DNA of 64,000 nucleotides from Polynucleobacter sp. JS-Polo-80-F4 (lineage in GTDB: Bacteria > Pseudomonadota > Gammaproteobacteria > Burkholderiales > Burkholderiaceae): the NCBI RefSeq assembly GCF_018881965.1, contig NZ_JACVPI010000001.1, forward strand, positions 316,018-380,017, given 5' to 3'. The position numbers and the translations under genes were made by a program. Below the pieces are notes generated by a model that saw only the letters and a list, made by a program, of their open reading frames with translations, was not told the DNA's origin and made no database searches. Each line of letters opens with the position of its first letter. Position 1 is the stretch's first letter. Positions 20,048 through 29,687 of the stretch are shown one piece after another.

Positions 20048-22762
20048 TTACGCGTCACCTGCCGTATCAGAATTAGAGTCCGTTGTTGGGTCGGCAGTCA
20101 CATCACCTTCTTCTGCATCCTCAACATCACCTTCGTCATCAGAATCGCTCTCGGCAATACGCTGTAAACCAGACAAGCGCGTACCTTCATCAACGTTAAT
20201 CAAAGTAACGCCTTGAGTAGCGCGACCCATTTCACGAATTTCAGATACACGAGTGCGAACCAAAATACCACCAGTAGTAATCAACATGATTTGATCTTCA
20301 GGTGACACCAGTGCAGCAGCAACAACCTTACCGTTACGCTCGGAAGTTTGAATCGCAATCATGCCCTTAGTACCGCGGCCATGACGAGTGTATTCACCAA
20401 TAGGCGTACGTTTACCGTAACCATTCTCTGTCGCGGTCAACACACTACTTGGAATCGTAACTCCATTGGCATCAACCACGGCCGCCTCGGCACCTTCTGC
20501 AGCTTCAGCAGGGGCAACCAACATTGCGATCACTTGATGGCCATCACCCAAGTTCATGCCGCGTACACCGCGTGCTGTACGACCCATTGGGCGAACGTCG
20601 TTCTCGTCAAAGCGCACCGCTTTACCAGCATCCGAGAACAACATCACATCGTGCTGACCATCAGTAATTGCTGCGCCGACCAAGAAGTCGTTTTCGTTCA
20701 AGTCAACCGCAATAATGCCGGCCTTACGTGGGTTAGAGAAGTCTGACAAGCGAGTCTTCTTCACAGTACCCAGGCTAGTTGCCATAAAGACGTAATGATC
20801 GTCTTGATAACCCTTGATCGGGAGAATCACAGTGATCTTCTCGCCTTCAATTAACGGGAACATATTGACGATTGGCTTGCCACGAGAGGTACGACTTCCC
20901 TGCGGAACTTCCCACACCTTGAGCCAATACATACGACCGCGATCGGAGAAGCACAAAATAATGTCATGCGTGTTCGCAACAAAAAGTGTGTCAATCCAAT
21001 CTTCGTTCTTAGTAGCTGCAGCTTGTTTGCCACGTCCACCTCGTTTTTGCGCACGGTATTCACTCAGCGGCTGACTCTTCATGTAACCGGTGTTAGAAAG
21101 CGTTACCACCATATCTTGCGGCGTAATCAAATCTTCTGTGAAGAGTTCGGTTGCATTCATTTCAATAAATGAACGACGACCGGTGTCGCCACCAGCAATA
21201 CCAAACTCTGCTTGAACTTCTTTCAACTCAGATTCGATTACTTGAGTTACACGCTCTGGCTTGGCCAACAAATCCAGTAAGTCAGAAATCTCAGACATGA
21301 CTTCTTTGTATTCATTAACGATCTTATCTTGCTCAAGACCAGTCAAGCGTTGTAAACGCATCTGCAAAATTTCTTGCGCTTGACTATCAGAGAGGCGATA
21401 CAAGCCAGTAGTTTGCATGCCGTACTCAGGCAACAATCCCTCTGGGCGGTAAGCATTGCGGCCTCCTGGCGTATCAGTCTCAGCACGCGCCAACATCTCA
21501 CGCACCATTGATGAATCCCAAGCTTTACCCATCAACTCTTGTTTCGCAATAACTGGGTTCGCTGCAGCTTTAATAATCGCAATGAACTCATCAATGTTCG
21601 CTAACGCAACAGCTAAACCCTCTAAAACGTGCCCACGATCACGAGCTTTACGCAACTCAAAAATCGTGCGACGTGTAACTACTTCACGACGATGCTGCAA
21701 GAAGTACTCAAGCATTTGCTTCAAGTTCAACAGGCGTGGTTGGTTATCTACCAACGCCACCATGTTCATACCGAAGTTATCTTGAAGCTGTGTGCTCTTA
21801 TACAAATTATTGAGAACGACTTCAGGCACTTCACCGCGCTTGAGTTCAATCACAACGCGCATACCGGACTTATCTGATTCATCACGCAAATCAGAAATGC
21901 CTTCCACTTTCTTCTCATTCACCAACTCAGCAATTCGCTCGAGCAAGTTCTTTTTATTCACTTGGTATGGCAACTCATCAACGATGATGGCTTGACGCGC
22001 GCCCTTATCCAAATCTTCAAAGTGAGTCTTTGCACGCATAACAACACGGCCTCGACCAGTGCGATAACCCTCGCGAACGCCTTGAACGCCATAAATAATG
22101 CCGGCGGTCGGGAAATCTGGGGCTGGAATGATCTCAATGAGCTCATCAATCGTGCATTCTGGGTTGTGAAGCACGTGCAAACAGGCTGTAACCACCTCAT
22201 CCAGGTTGTGGGGAGGAATGTTGGTTGCCATACCTACAGCAATGCCAGAACTGCCATTTATGAGCAAATTAGGCACTTTGGCAGGCAGAATCAGGGGTTC
22301 TTTCTCGCTGCCGTCGTAATTTGGCCCGAAATCGACCGTTTCCTTGTCCAAATCGGCCAAAAGCTCATGAGCGATCTTGCGGAGGCGGATCTCGGTATAT
22401 CGCATCGCAGCAGCGTTATCGCCGTCTACGGAGCCAAAGTTACCCTGCCCGTCAACCAGCATATAGCGCAGAGAGAAGTCCTGGGCCATCCGAACGATCG
22501 TGTCATACACCGCAGAATCACCGTGCGGATGGTATTTACCGATTACGTCGCCAACTATACGGGCAGATTTTTTGTAAGCTCTGTTCCAATCGTTGTTTAA
22601 TTCATACATAGCGAATAAGACCCGGCGGTGAACCGGTTTGAGGCCGTCACGCACGTCTGGCAGGGCTCTGCCGACTATGACGCTCATTGCGTAGTCCAAA
22701 TAGGACCGCCGCATTTCGTCTTCGAGGGATATTGGTAGTGTTTCTTTAGCGGCTTGTTCCAT
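20048..22762 (-). CDS. gyrA: DNA gyrase subunit A
   Basis: Breaking and rejoining subunit of DNA gyrase. The 904 residues carry the catalytic tyrosine in [11 protein letters not shown] (Tyr122), and a quinolone-determining region [20 protein letters not shown] with Ser83 and Asp87, the quinolone-sensitive residues in E. coli numbering. The C-terminal beta-pinwheel has the GyrA-box (QKRGGRG, near 570), which separates it from ParC. The extreme C-terminus is acidic ([15 protein letters not shown]), as in other GyrA proteins. It is the first gene of the leftward gyrA-serC-pheA group and diverges from the OmpA-like gene. Confidence 0.98.
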   Translation of the reverse strand: MEQAAKETLPISLEDEMRRSYLDYAMSVIVGRALPDVRDGLKPVHRRVLFAMYELNNDWNRAYKKSARIVGDVIGKYHPHGDSAVYDTIVRMAQDFSLRYMLVDGQGNFGSVDGDNAAAMRYTEIRLRKIAHELLADLDKETVDFGPNYDGSEKEPLILPAKVPNLLINGSSGIAVGMATNIPPHNLDEVVTACLHVLHNPECTIDELIEIIPAPDFPTAGIIYGVQGVREGYRTGRGRVVMRAKTHFEDLDKGARQAIIVDELPYQVNKKNLLERIAELVNEKKVEGISDLRDESDKSGMRVVIELKRGEVPEVVLNNLYKSTQLQDNFGMNMVALVDNQPRLLNLKQMLEYFLQHRREVVTRRTIFELRKARDRGHVLEGLAVALANIDEFIAIIKAAANPVIAKQELMGKAWDSSMVREMLARAETDTPGGRNAYRPEGLLPEYGMQTTGLYRLSDSQAQEILQMRLQRLTGLEQDKIVNEYKEVMSEISDLLDLLAKPERVTQVIESELKEVQAEFGIAGGDTGRRSFIEMNATELFTEDLITPQDMVVTLSNTGYMKSQPLSEYRAQKRGGRGKQAAATKNEDWIDTLFVANTHDIILCFSDRGRMYWLKVWEVPQGSRTSRGKPIVNMFPLIEGEKITVILPIKGYQDDHYVFMATSLGTVKKTRLSDFSNPRKAGIIAVDLNENDFLVGAAITDGQHDVMLFSDAGKAVRFDENDVRPMGRTARGVRGMNLGDGHQVIAMLVAPAEAAEGAEAAVVDANGVTIPSSVLTATENGYGKRTPIGEYTRHGRGTKGMIAIQTSERNGKVVAAALVSPEDQIMLITTGGILVRTRVSEIREMGRATQGVTLINVDEGTRLSGLQRIAESDSDDEGDVEDAEEGDVTADPTTDSNSDTAGDA

Positions 22763-22921
22763 CTAGAAATAATATCATTTTGATGACAGGTAGGCCCTAT
22801 GCTAAGATTCTGTCAGTTTGTACGAAATTGAGATGTGTCGCTTTGCAGTTTTTGCATCAAGGTAGGGCGAATTACATTTAAGTTTGACTTTAATTAAAAA
22901 AGAGATTTTTGAGGACTAAAA
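22763..22921. other. Divergent intergenic region gyrA / OmpA-like gene
   Basis: This 159-base AT-rich stretch must hold the promoters for gyrA (leftward) and the OmpA-like gene (rightward). A GAGGA Shine-Dalgarno sequence lies about eight bases before the rightward ATG at 22922. A TTGACT at 22884-22889 resembles a -35 box but no well-placed -10 box follows it, so I do not assign promoters. Confidence 0.4.
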
Positions 22922-23491
22922 ATGAACAAAACCCTAAAAGTGTTGCTGGCTTCTGTTATCACTGTTTCTGCTACTGCAGCAATTGCTTCTGATAACTGGG
23001 AAAACAGCTCTGGCTTGAATTGGAAAAACGGCGATGGCACATTGTGCTGGCGCGATAACAACTGGACTCCTGCTACTGCAGCTAAAGGTTGTGACGGTGC
23101 TTTAGTTGCTGCTCCTGCAGCTGCTGGTGTTAGCCAAAGCAAAATCACTTTGCAAGCAGATACACTTTATGACTTCAACAAGTCTGACTTGAAACCAGAA
23201 GGTAAAGCTACTTTGGACAAGATCGCTGCTGACTTAAGCAAGATCAAGTTAGAAGTAATCATCGCTGTTGGTAACACTGACAGCGTTGGTACAGATGCTT
23301 ACAACATGGCCCTCGGTCAGCGTCGTGCTCAGTCAGTTAAGACTTACCTGACAAGCAAAGGTGTTGACGGTAGCCGTATATACACAGAATCAAAAGGCAA
23401 GAGCAATCCAGTTGCATCAAATGCAACTGCTGAAGGCCGCGCTAAGAACCGCCGTACTGACATCGAAGTTGTTGGTACAGCAGCTAAGTAA
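22922..23491 (+). CDS. Small OmpA-family outer membrane/peptidoglycan-binding protein
   Basis: Exported protein with a C-terminal OmpA (peptidoglycan-binding) domain. The 189 residues have a signal peptide (about 1-22, ending AIASDN) and a short Trp/Asn-rich segment with two cysteines (CWRDNNW and KGCDG, likely a disulfide). The OmpA domain from about residue 75 has LYDFNKSDLKPEGKATLDKIA, GNTDSVGTDAYNMALGQRRA and AEGRAKNRRTDIEVV. The eight-stranded barrel of classical OmpA is missing, since only about 50 residues separate signal and OmpA domain. Similar short forms are common in Burkholderiales. A strong terminator follows. Codons look like those of a highly expressed gene. Confidence 0.9.
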   Translation: MNKTLKVLLASVITVSATAAIASDNWENSSGLNWKNGDGTLCWRDNNWTPATAAKGCDGALVAAPAAAGVSQSKITLQADTLYDFNKSDLKPEGKATLDKIAADLSKIKLEVIIAVGNTDSVGTDAYNMALGQRRAQSVKTYLTSKGVDGSRIYTESKGKSNPVASNATAEGRAKNRRTDIEVVGTAAK

Positions 23492-23505
23492 TTCACTTTA
23501 CTTGT

Positions 23506-23536
23506 AAAAAAGCCCGCTTCTAGCGGGCTTTTTTAT
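23506..23536 (+). terminator. Rho-independent terminator after OmpA-like gene
   Basis: AGCCCGCT (23511-23518) pairs with AGCGGGCT (23522-23529) around a TCT loop. Flanking A and T runs extend the stem and supply the U-tract. It lies 15 bases past the stop codon. Confidence 0.9.
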
Positions 23537-23587
23537 TTCCGCTATATTCATAGACTTCTCTAATAGCCTCACCAATAGCCAACTCAT

Positions 23588-24277
23588 ATGAACGTCGACC
23601 AGTCAGAAATCGCCAAATTTAGCGCCCTAGCCCATCGCTGGTGGGATCCTAATAGCGAATTTAAACCTCTGCACGCTATCAATCCACTACGCCTCAATTG
23701 GATTAAATCCTTCGTAAATTTAGAGGGTAAAAAAGTGGTTGATATCGGCTGTGGTGGTGGCATCTTGGCTGAATCCATGTCTCAATCAGGCGCAGACACT
23801 ACTGGTATCGATTTGTCTGAAAAAGCGCTCAAGGTTGCTGAATTGCATGCATTAGAAGTAGGGGCCAATCTTACTTACCGCTCTATTTCAGCAGAGGCAC
23901 TCGCCGATGAACAGCCCGAACAATATGACGTAGTCACTTGTATGGAGATGCTGGAGCACGTCCCCGACCCTGCATCTGTAGTACGCGCCTGTGCAAAACT
24001 GTGCAAACCTGGCGGAACTTTATTTTTCAGCACCCTCAATCGCAATCCTAAGTCCTACTTATTTGCCATTATTGGCGCCGAATACATCCTGAAATTACTC
24101 CCTAAAGGCACTCACGAATACGCCAAATTCATCAAACCTTCTGAGTTAGTAGCCTTTACTCGTCATGCAGGCTTAGAGATGCTCGGTATGAAAGGTATGA
24201 GTTACAACCCACTCACACAGGTATATAGCCTCGGTGAAGATGTGGATGTGAATTACATGATTGCCGTTCGAAAGTAA
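23588..24277 (+). CDS. ubiG: Ubiquinone biosynthesis O-methyltransferase
   Basis: SAM-dependent enzyme for both O-methylations in ubiquinone synthesis. The 229 residues start with the UbiG-type N-terminus ([30 protein letters not shown]), then the SAM motif [17 protein letters not shown] (about 49-64), [11 protein letters not shown] and [20 protein letters not shown]. These are diagnostic of UbiG rather than a general methyltransferase. gph begins seven bases after its stop, and ubiG-gph is a common gene pair. Ubiquinone is consistent with the aerobic, cytochrome-rich character of the window. Confidence 0.97.
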   Translation: MNVDQSEIAKFSALAHRWWDPNSEFKPLHAINPLRLNWIKSFVNLEGKKVVDIGCGGGILAESMSQSGADTTGIDLSEKALKVAELHALEVGANLTYRSISAEALADEQPEQYDVVTCMEMLEHVPDPASVVRACAKLCKPGGTLFFSTLNRNPKSYLFAIIGAEYILKLLPKGTHEYAKFIKPSELVAFTRHAGLEMLGMKGMSYNPLTQVYSLGEDVDVNYMIAVRK

Positions 24278-24284
24278 TTTAACC

Positions 24285-24965
24285 GTGACCAATCTTTTAA
24301 GTCCTTATGCCGGCATCTTTTTCGACCTAGACGGCACGCTAGCAGATACCGCACCAGATTTAGTGGCAGCAACCAATAAATTGCTGATTGCACGCAATCT
24401 AGCACCTAAGCCTTATGAGTTTTTGCGCCCCTATGCATCAGCTGGCGCCCGAGGACTGCTCGAAGGAGCCTTTGGTATCGCCCCTGATCATGCAGATTTC
24501 ATTCCATTGCGCGATGAGTTTTTCAGCAATTATGAAAAAGCACTGCTAGTGGACAGCAAATTATTTGATGGAATAGACCATTTACTTGATGAAATGGATA
24601 AAGCACAGCTGCCTTGGGGAATTATTACCAATAAAAGTGAGCGCTTTACCAACCCTTTGACAGACCTAATGGGCTTACGCCAGCGAGCTGTTTCTACCGT
24701 TTCCGGTGACACCACGCCTTATTCAAAGCCACACCCTGAACCTATTCTGCACGCCGCAAGATCGACGAATATTGATCCCACGAGATCAATCTACGTTGGA
24801 GATGACATTAGAGACGTTCTCGCAGGCAAAGCAGCCGGGATGAAGACTGTGGCTGCCGCTTATGGATACTGCGGCTGCAAAGAGCCTCCTGAGGCCTGGG
24901 GGGCGGATTACATCGTCCATTCACCACTCGATTTGTTGCAAATCATCTTTCCCAACAGGGAATAA
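24285..24965 (+). CDS. gph: Phosphoglycolate phosphatase (HAD family)
   Basis: HAD-superfamily hydrolase that removes phosphate from 2-phosphoglycolate. The motifs are FFDLDGTLADTAPDL (nucleophile Asp, motif I), WGIITNKSERF (motif II), TPYSKPHPEPI (motif III Lys) and YVGDDIRDVLAGKAAGMKTVAAAYGY (motif IV). A GTG at 24285, seven bases after the ubiG stop, gives a 226-residue protein and is preferred. A TTG at 24261 inside ubiG would add eight residues. The pairing with ubiG supports Gph, though HAD substrate specificity is hard to prove from sequence. Confidence 0.88.
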   Translation: MTNLLSPYAGIFFDLDGTLADTAPDLVAATNKLLIARNLAPKPYEFLRPYASAGARGLLEGAFGIAPDHADFIPLRDEFFSNYEKALLVDSKLFDGIDHLLDEMDKAQLPWGIITNKSERFTNPLTDLMGLRQRAVSTVSGDTTPYSKPHPEPILHAARSTNIDPTRSIYVGDDIRDVLAGKAAGMKTVAAAYGYCGCKEPPEAWGADYIVHSPLDLLQIIFPNRE

Positions 24966-25029
24966 GCCAAAGATATTCAACAATTTAAGGTCGACGGCCT
25001 TAAAATAGGGTTTCCTATGCATGAACTCC

Positions 25030-25388
25030 GGGGTCGACATGGTTTCGACGTGGATTACAAAGCATCAAGGGCATACCGAGGACCCGTTATCTCGTAAATC
25101 AATGGGAATGTTTTAACTGCAAACGACGAACGTTTCGCACTAGCCGCTTAATTGCGGTTGCCCCTGAACTGATTCTCTCTTGGGTCAGCTAGCGAAAGCT
25201 AGGTCAGGGTCATTTACAAGAGATAAGATCATTTCATGTCACGGGGAATGATTCGAAAACTTAGTGAATCGTCAGCGTGAAACATGTCAATCTGTGCCTA
25301 GCTGGCTAAATTAAATGATATGACTAAGTATGTAGAACTTGTTGTGGAGGATTTGCGGACGCGGGTTCGATTCCCGCCGACTCCACCA
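25030..25388 (+). ncRNA. ssrA: Transfer-messenger RNA (tmRNA)
   Basis: Ribosome-rescue RNA. The 5' end GGGGTCG (25030-25036) pairs with CGACTCC just before the encoded CCA at 25386-25388, forming the tRNA-like acceptor stem. A T-arm (GTTCGATTCCCGC region) precedes it. The tag reading frame starts at GCA 25119 and reads ANDERFALAA, then TAA at 25149-25151, ending in the usual LAA degradation signal. The total of 359 bases is normal for a one-piece betaproteobacterial tmRNA. It is followed by a hairpin terminator shared with the convergent TonB receptor gene. Confidence 0.97.
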
Positions 25389-25408
25389 TTTTGAAGTATG
25401 TAAGAGTC

Positions 25409-25440
25409 AAACGCCACCTACGAAGGTGGCGTTTTTCTTT
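25409..25440. terminator. Bidirectional terminator between ssrA and TonB receptor
   Basis: ACGCCACCT (25411-25419) pairs perfectly with AGGTGGCGT (25424-25432) around an ACGA loop, flanked by AA and TT pairs. A T-rich tract follows on the plus strand. It sits between the convergent ssrA and receptor genes. Confidence 0.9.
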
Positions 25441-25442
25441 CA

Positions 25443-27521
25443 TCAGTTAAATTGATAACTCATGCCTGCCTGAAAATTCAGTGGCGCACCAGCAAATATT
25501 CCATCTGGACTGCGGCCAGAAATGTATCGCTTATCAAAGAGATTATTAATCACTCCAAATACTTTCCAATCCTTATTGATAGCATAGTTAGCACTCCAAT
25601 TGACCGTTGCAAACGCAGGGACCTCACCTAGAGTGCCAATGGTATTTTCTACAACCGTATTGGCTGAATCAGCATATTGAGCCGAAACATAATTGAGGCT
25701 GACTAAAGAATTGAAGCCATTCTTTTCGTAGCTAACACCTAAGTTAGAAGTTAACTTAGGCGTGTAAGGAATACGATTGCCATCCCTGCCCAAGGAGTTA
25801 GTGCCTACAAATTTTGCTACTGGGATATAGGTTGCATTGCCGTTAATACCCCAGCCATAACCAAGCGTATAGGCCAAGGCTAATTCAGCGCCTTGGTGCA
25901 AACTTTTGCCGCCATTGGCTTTAGAAATTCCAGCAGCCAAACTTTGGTTCACAATTTGATTGCTAAAGTTCATGCTAAAAACTGCAGAGTCGTATGAGAA
26001 AGCACCTGAGCGACCACGTAAACCCAGCTCCATATTGGTAGAGCGCTCTGGAGCTAGCTGCTGATCTACCCCTTTGTCATCAATCGCTGTGGCCAATTGC
26101 GCCGGGGCAAATCCCTTGTAAATACTGCCGTATGCCTGAGCCTGAGGTATCAACTGCCATGTCACACCAATCTGCGGAACGGTTTCTACATTCTTAGCGT
26201 TGCCTGCCTTACCAGTCATCACATTCGAGCGAGTCTGGTTGTAACTTTCAACACGCACGCCAGGTATTACAGCAAAATCTTTTGTTAACAAGAAGCGATT
26301 CTGGGCATACATTGCCAGTGAGTTCGCCTTGTTATCTTCATGATAAGAAACGCGGCCAGAGTAAGCTGTGGTTTTAGAGTTTGAGAGCTGATTAATTTGA
26401 GATTCAGTGTGCAGACGAATACCAAACTCTGCTTCATTGGCAATACCAAATGCCTTATATGCATGGCTTAGTCGTGTGTCTAAACCCAGCATTTGAAACT
26501 CACGATTGCGGCCAACCAAACAATCAGCGCCAACATTACAAGGTTTAAACGCTGTTTTATCTTGGGTTCGATTCAGAATACTTTGTCGCCAATAATCCCG
26601 GTTTAACTTACTCCAATACATCAAGGTATTCACCTTGGTATCGGAATTAATTTCAATAGAGTGATTCAAATCTACGGCATTTCGTTGAGTAATAAAACGA
26701 TCATTAGGCGCCGGGTTATCTGACATGCGGTTGGCGTACTGATTAGGGCGTAGACCTACATAAGATGTATTGATATTGTTATCGTAGTGAGTGTATTTCA
26801 AGCTTAGCCATTGATTCTGGGCAATTTCGATTCCACCCTTCATGAGGATGTCGTACATCTTAAAACCATTGCCCTGATATCCGTTGGATTCAGATTGAAT
26901 CAGGTTGATTCCGCCAATTGCACCATTTGTAGATGACCTTCCCCCTGCTTCAATCTCTGCCAAACGATAGCCATAGTTACCGACTTTGCCTGTTAGCTTG
27001 AAACCTTGTGATGGTGTTTTGCTGAGGTAATTAACAACCCCGCCGATGTTGGATGGCCCATACTTTAGGCCCGAAGCTCCTTTTAAAACTTCAATTCCAC
27101 TAATACGCTCAACGGGCGGACTGTAGTAAGAAGCATTTGAAATAAAGAGGCTAGGCTGGATTGGAGCTCCATCTTCTAGTAGTAACACTTTTGAGCTACG
27201 ACTTGGATTTAAACCCCGAATACCAATATTGGGTATGGACCCCAATCCACCCTCATCCCCACGTACATTCACACCAGGAACGGTCTTTAATACATCTTGC
27301 AATGACTGAGGCTGTAGCTCCTCCATCTTTTTTTGATTAATCACATCGACCGTTCCCGGAATTTTGCTCAGGGCATTCTCCTCGCGGCCAACAATATCAA
27401 TTCTGGGTAAGTCAATGTCTTGAGCCTTAACCCAACTTGAAAACGAGCTTCCGTATAAAAACGCTAGTGATGAAATCCAGGCGAGCCTATTGCGAGAACA
27501 AAATAATTCTTGATGCTTCAT
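25443..27521 (-). CDS. TonB-dependent outer membrane receptor (FecA-like; iron or heme)
   Basis: Outer-membrane gated barrel that imports an iron compound using TonB energy. The 692 residues have a signal sequence (about 1-33), a TonB box-like region (DIDLPRIDIVGREE), a plug domain (about 45-155: DVLKTVPGVNVRGDEG, IGIRGLNPSRSSKVLLLEDGAPI, GIEVLKGASGLKYGPSNIGGVVNYLSK) and a beta barrel ending in the aromatic C-terminal strand (GAPLNFQAGMSYQFN). There is no N-terminal signalling domain, so no FecI/FecR-type control is expected. The plug resembles Fe3+-dicitrate/siderophore receptors, but the hemP and tonB genes just upstream point to heme or general iron uptake. The ligand is not determinable. 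Confidence 0.9.
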   Translation of the reverse strand: MKHQELFCSRNRLAWISSLAFLYGSSFSSWVKAQDIDLPRIDIVGREENALSKIPGTVDVINQKKMEELQPQSLQDVLKTVPGVNVRGDEGGLGSIPNIGIRGLNPSRSSKVLLLEDGAPIQPSLFISNASYYSPPVERISGIEVLKGASGLKYGPSNIGGVVNYLSKTPSQGFKLTGKVGNYGYRLAEIEAGGRSSTNGAIGGINLIQSESNGYQGNGFKMYDILMKGGIEIAQNQWLSLKYTHYDNNINTSYVGLRPNQYANRMSDNPAPNDRFITQRNAVDLNHSIEINSDTKVNTLMYWSKLNRDYWRQSILNRTQDKTAFKPCNVGADCLVGRNREFQMLGLDTRLSHAYKAFGIANEAEFGIRLHTESQINQLSNSKTTAYSGRVSYHEDNKANSLAMYAQNRFLLTKDFAVIPGVRVESYNQTRSNVMTGKAGNAKNVETVPQIGVTWQLIPQAQAYGSIYKGFAPAQLATAIDDKGVDQQLAPERSTNMELGLRGRSGAFSYDSAVFSMNFSNQIVNQSLAAGISKANGGKSLHQGAELALAYTLGYGWGINGNATYIPVAKFVGTNSLGRDGNRIPYTPKLTSNLGVSYEKNGFNSLVSLNYVSAQYADSANTVVENTIGTLGEVPAFATVNWSANYAINKDWKVFGVINNLFDKRYISGRSPDGIFAGAPLNFQAGMSYQFN

Positions 27522-27605
27522 ATACTATCTCCAGTGATAACAACAAAAAATCGCTGGCTATATGCATATGAGAATGCTCTTGCTGGCTAGTAAATTATTA
27601 AATTT

Positions 27606-27785
27606 TTATTTAGTCAAAATGAGCTTGCCTAATTTAGTGATGCGTAACTGATATGAGCGCCCTTCATGAAGAATGAAAATTTGCTTCATCTCGCCCAATA
27701 GAGCCTCGCTAGAAATAGTCTTTGGTAAAACATCGGCAGATCGAACAAAAGTCGATAGCGGGTTCAAGGTATTTTTCTCGCTCAA
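27606..27785 (-). CDS. hemP: Hemin uptake protein HemP (HmuP-type)
   Basis: Very small protein (59 residues) of the HemP/HmuP family, linked in other proteobacteria to heme-receptor expression. The C-terminal half matches the family pattern: SSEALLGEMKQIFILHEGRSYQLR followed by ITKLGKLILTK and TAA at 27606-27608. The likely start is TTG at 27785, the only usable start before an in-frame TAG. It has GAGG eight bases upstream, inside the tail of the tonB gene, whose stop is three bases earlier. In Burkholderia and Bradyrhizobium, HmuP activates heme uptake genes, so it probably controls the downstream receptor. Confidence 0.85.
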   Translation of the reverse strand: MSEKNTLNPLSTFVRSADVLPKTISSEALLGEMKQIFILHEGRSYQLRITKLGKLILTK

Positions 27786-27788
27786 GCA

Positions 27789-28355
27789 CTATCCCTCTAA
27801 TGTAAATTGAACGGGAGTCTGAAAGCACTGTGCAGAATGGTTGGTAGAATTTAATGCGATTGGGTCAAATCTCCACTTTGCTAGGGCCTTGAGGGCCGAA
27901 TGATCTAAATTCTGGAAACCCGAGCTTTTGGAGACCCCAATCTCACCCACAATCCCCTGCTGATCGACACAGAGCCGCACTACAACTAAACCCTCCTCCC
28001 GAAGCTGCCTACTTGCCAATGGGTAATGAGGCTTAGGATTATGTATAGCCTTTCTAGCAATAGCTCCCGCCAAACGGCTGGCACCCTCAACACCAGCTGC
28101 AGCTGAAGATTCATCAGCCTGAATTGGGCTTGAACTTTTTGTACTTGGGAGTGAAGCTGTCTGCTGTGATGCAAACGATTGGTTACTTTTGGGTGAGTTT
28201 GCGCGTTCGCCCATCAGGTTCACCATGAGAGCGCCGTGCGCAGATGATGCATCTCTGCCAAGAGATCCATATAGAAGCCCCATCAAAACCAATGCATGAG
28301 AGATCACTACACCTGAAATAAGAAAACCATTTCGAGCAAACAAACTACAGAGCAA
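27789..28355 (-). CDS. tonB: TonB-family energy transducer
   Basis: Inner-membrane protein that transmits proton-motive energy to TonB-dependent receptors. The 188 residues start at TTG 28355 with AAGGAAG upstream. A single N-terminal membrane helix (about 10-32, GFLISGVVISHALVLMGLLYG) is followed by a Ser/Gln/Ala-rich spacer and a C-terminal TonB domain (about 108-188) with PHYPLASRQLREEGLVVVRL, KSSGFQNLDHSALKAL and KWRFDPI. The usual Pro-Lys/Pro-Glu spacer is lacking and the periplasmic span is short. No exbB or exbD is next to it. It is tightly followed by hemP and then the receptor. Confidence 0.88.
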   Translation of the reverse strand: MLCSLFARNGFLISGVVISHALVLMGLLYGSLGRDASSAHGALMVNLMGERANSPKSNQSFASQQTASLPSTKSSSPIQADESSAAAGVEGASRLAGAIARKAIHNPKPHYPLASRQLREEGLVVVRLCVDQQGIVGEIGVSKSSGFQNLDHSALKALAKWRFDPIALNSTNHSAQCFQTPVQFTLEG

Positions 28356-28514
28356 ATGACTTCCTTAAAAGATAAAAAGAGAAAAGCTCAAGTACGCTTA
28401 CTGACGAAACTTACAGTAATGAACTATTGCTCTTCATGATTTTAAGGAGGATGTCTTTGATAAACAACCATGACCCCAATGGGGACGGGACTTGTAGGGC
28501 TATTTAATGTGCTA

Positions 28515-29687
28515 CTACTTTGCAGCCAAGCGCCAAAGTGATGTTACTTCTTTAGATCGTGCTGCATGCAAGGCATCAGCTTTATCAAATGCTTTTTGAT
28601 GTGTTGGCTTCGTATCCAAACGAGCGATCACTTTCAGACCCGCTTGCTCAATCCAATTGAGAAGCTCTGCTCTTGTTCTTAAACCTAGATATTCAGCCAA
28701 GTCAGAAAGAATGAGCCAGCCCTCGCCATTTGTAAGTAGATGCTCCTTTAATCCAACTAAGAAACCCCTCAGCATCTGGCTCTCAGGATCATAGACCGCA
28801 TGCTCTAGCAAAGAACTTGGTCTAGCAGGCAGCCATGGCGGATTGCAAACGATCAGTGCAGCTTTGCCTTCGGGGAATAGATTGACCTTCTGAATTTCAA
28901 TTTGAGAATTCAAGCCCAAATGATTCATATTTTCTTGCGCACAAACTATAGCTCGCTCATTCAAATCAGTCGCAACAATCTTATGAATATCTCGCAGAGC
29001 TAAAACAACAGCCAAAACACCAGTTCCCGTGCCAATATCAAAGGCTAGAGAGCTTTGCTTTATTGCACTTGGCAAAGGCGCTTTCAGCACTAAATCAATG
29101 TATTCACTGCGCACTGGTGAAAAAACACCATAGTGTGGATGAATTCGAACCTCTTCATCATCCCTGGTCAGAACTTGAACACCTGTCTTGCGCCACTCAT
29201 GTGCACTAATGACACCGAGTAGTTCACGCAGCGAGATGACGTAAGACCCAGACTGCTCTCCATAGGCTTGAGAACAAGCCCTAGCAACATCTGGTGCGCG
29301 CCTTAATGAAATACTGTGATCAGCGTTTACCTGTATCAAAATCATCCCCAAAATACGGGCGCGCTGTGATTGAGCAAGGCGATGAAGATTAAATGTATCG
29401 AGCGGGCTTTTGGTTTTCTCTTTAGAAACTCTATCGACTCTGGTGGATTTTTTGGAGGGCTTATCTACCCTTCGGACCAAAGCCTGCAAGAGTTGTCGCG
29501 CATTCTGAAAGTCACCCTTGTAAAGCATGGCCGTGCCTTCACAAGCCAAACGATAGGCAATATCAGCAGTTAGCGTGTCATCAGCGACCTGAATCTTTTT
29601 GTGAGGAGCAATACCATTTTCAGAATGCCATTTAGCACTATGGGTTTGCCCCCCATCTTCCCATTGAAGGATTGCCGGTTGAATCAC
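28515..29687 (-). CDS. Class I SAM-dependent methyltransferase, N6/N5-type NPPW motif
   Basis: Predicted methyltransferase of the MTS (methyltransferase small) group. In 390 residues, an N-terminal region of about 200 residues without a recognised catalytic motif precedes the SAM domain: LAFDIGTGTGVLAVVLALRDIHKIVATDLNERAI (about 215-250) and the catalytic VCNPPWLPARPSSLLEHAVYDP (about 280-300). NPPW/NPPY enzymes methylate amide or ring nitrogens in RNA or proteins (RlmG, RsmC, PrmB relatives). The start is GTG at 29685-29687, directly after the pirin stop codon, so the two genes are translationally adjacent. The target is unknown. Confidence 0.82.
   Translation of the reverse strand: MIQPAILQWEDGGQTHSAKWHSENGIAPHKKIQVADDTLTADIAYRLACEGTAMLYKGDFQNARQLLQALVRRVDKPSKKSTRVDRVSKEKTKSPLDTFNLHRLAQSQRARILGMILIQVNADHSISLRRAPDVARACSQAYGEQSGSYVISLRELLGVISAHEWRKTGVQVLTRDDEEVRIHPHYGVFSPVRSEYIDLVLKAPLPSAIKQSSLAFDIGTGTGVLAVVLALRDIHKIVATDLNERAIVCAQENMNHLGLNSQIEIQKVNLFPEGKAALIVCNPPWLPARPSSLLEHAVYDPESQMLRGFLVGLKEHLLTNGEGWLILSDLAEYLGLRTRAELLNWIEQAGLKVIARLDTKPTHQKAFDKADALHAARSKEVTSLWRLAAK

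Noticed and set aside
24981..25029. Terminator between gph and ssrA
   Set aside because: TTTAAGG and CCTTAAA pair weakly over seven bases and no T-run follows, so I do not call it.
27522..27605. Fur box in front of the TonB receptor gene
   Set aside because: A TGAGAAT near 27568 looks like half of a Fur site, but the second half does not pair or match, so I do not call it.
28356..28514. Terminator or riboswitch between tonB and the methyltransferase gene
   Set aside because: The CCCCAATGGGG palindrome near 28474 has a loop too small to form a stem of useful size and lacks a T-tract. No riboswitch pattern was seen.
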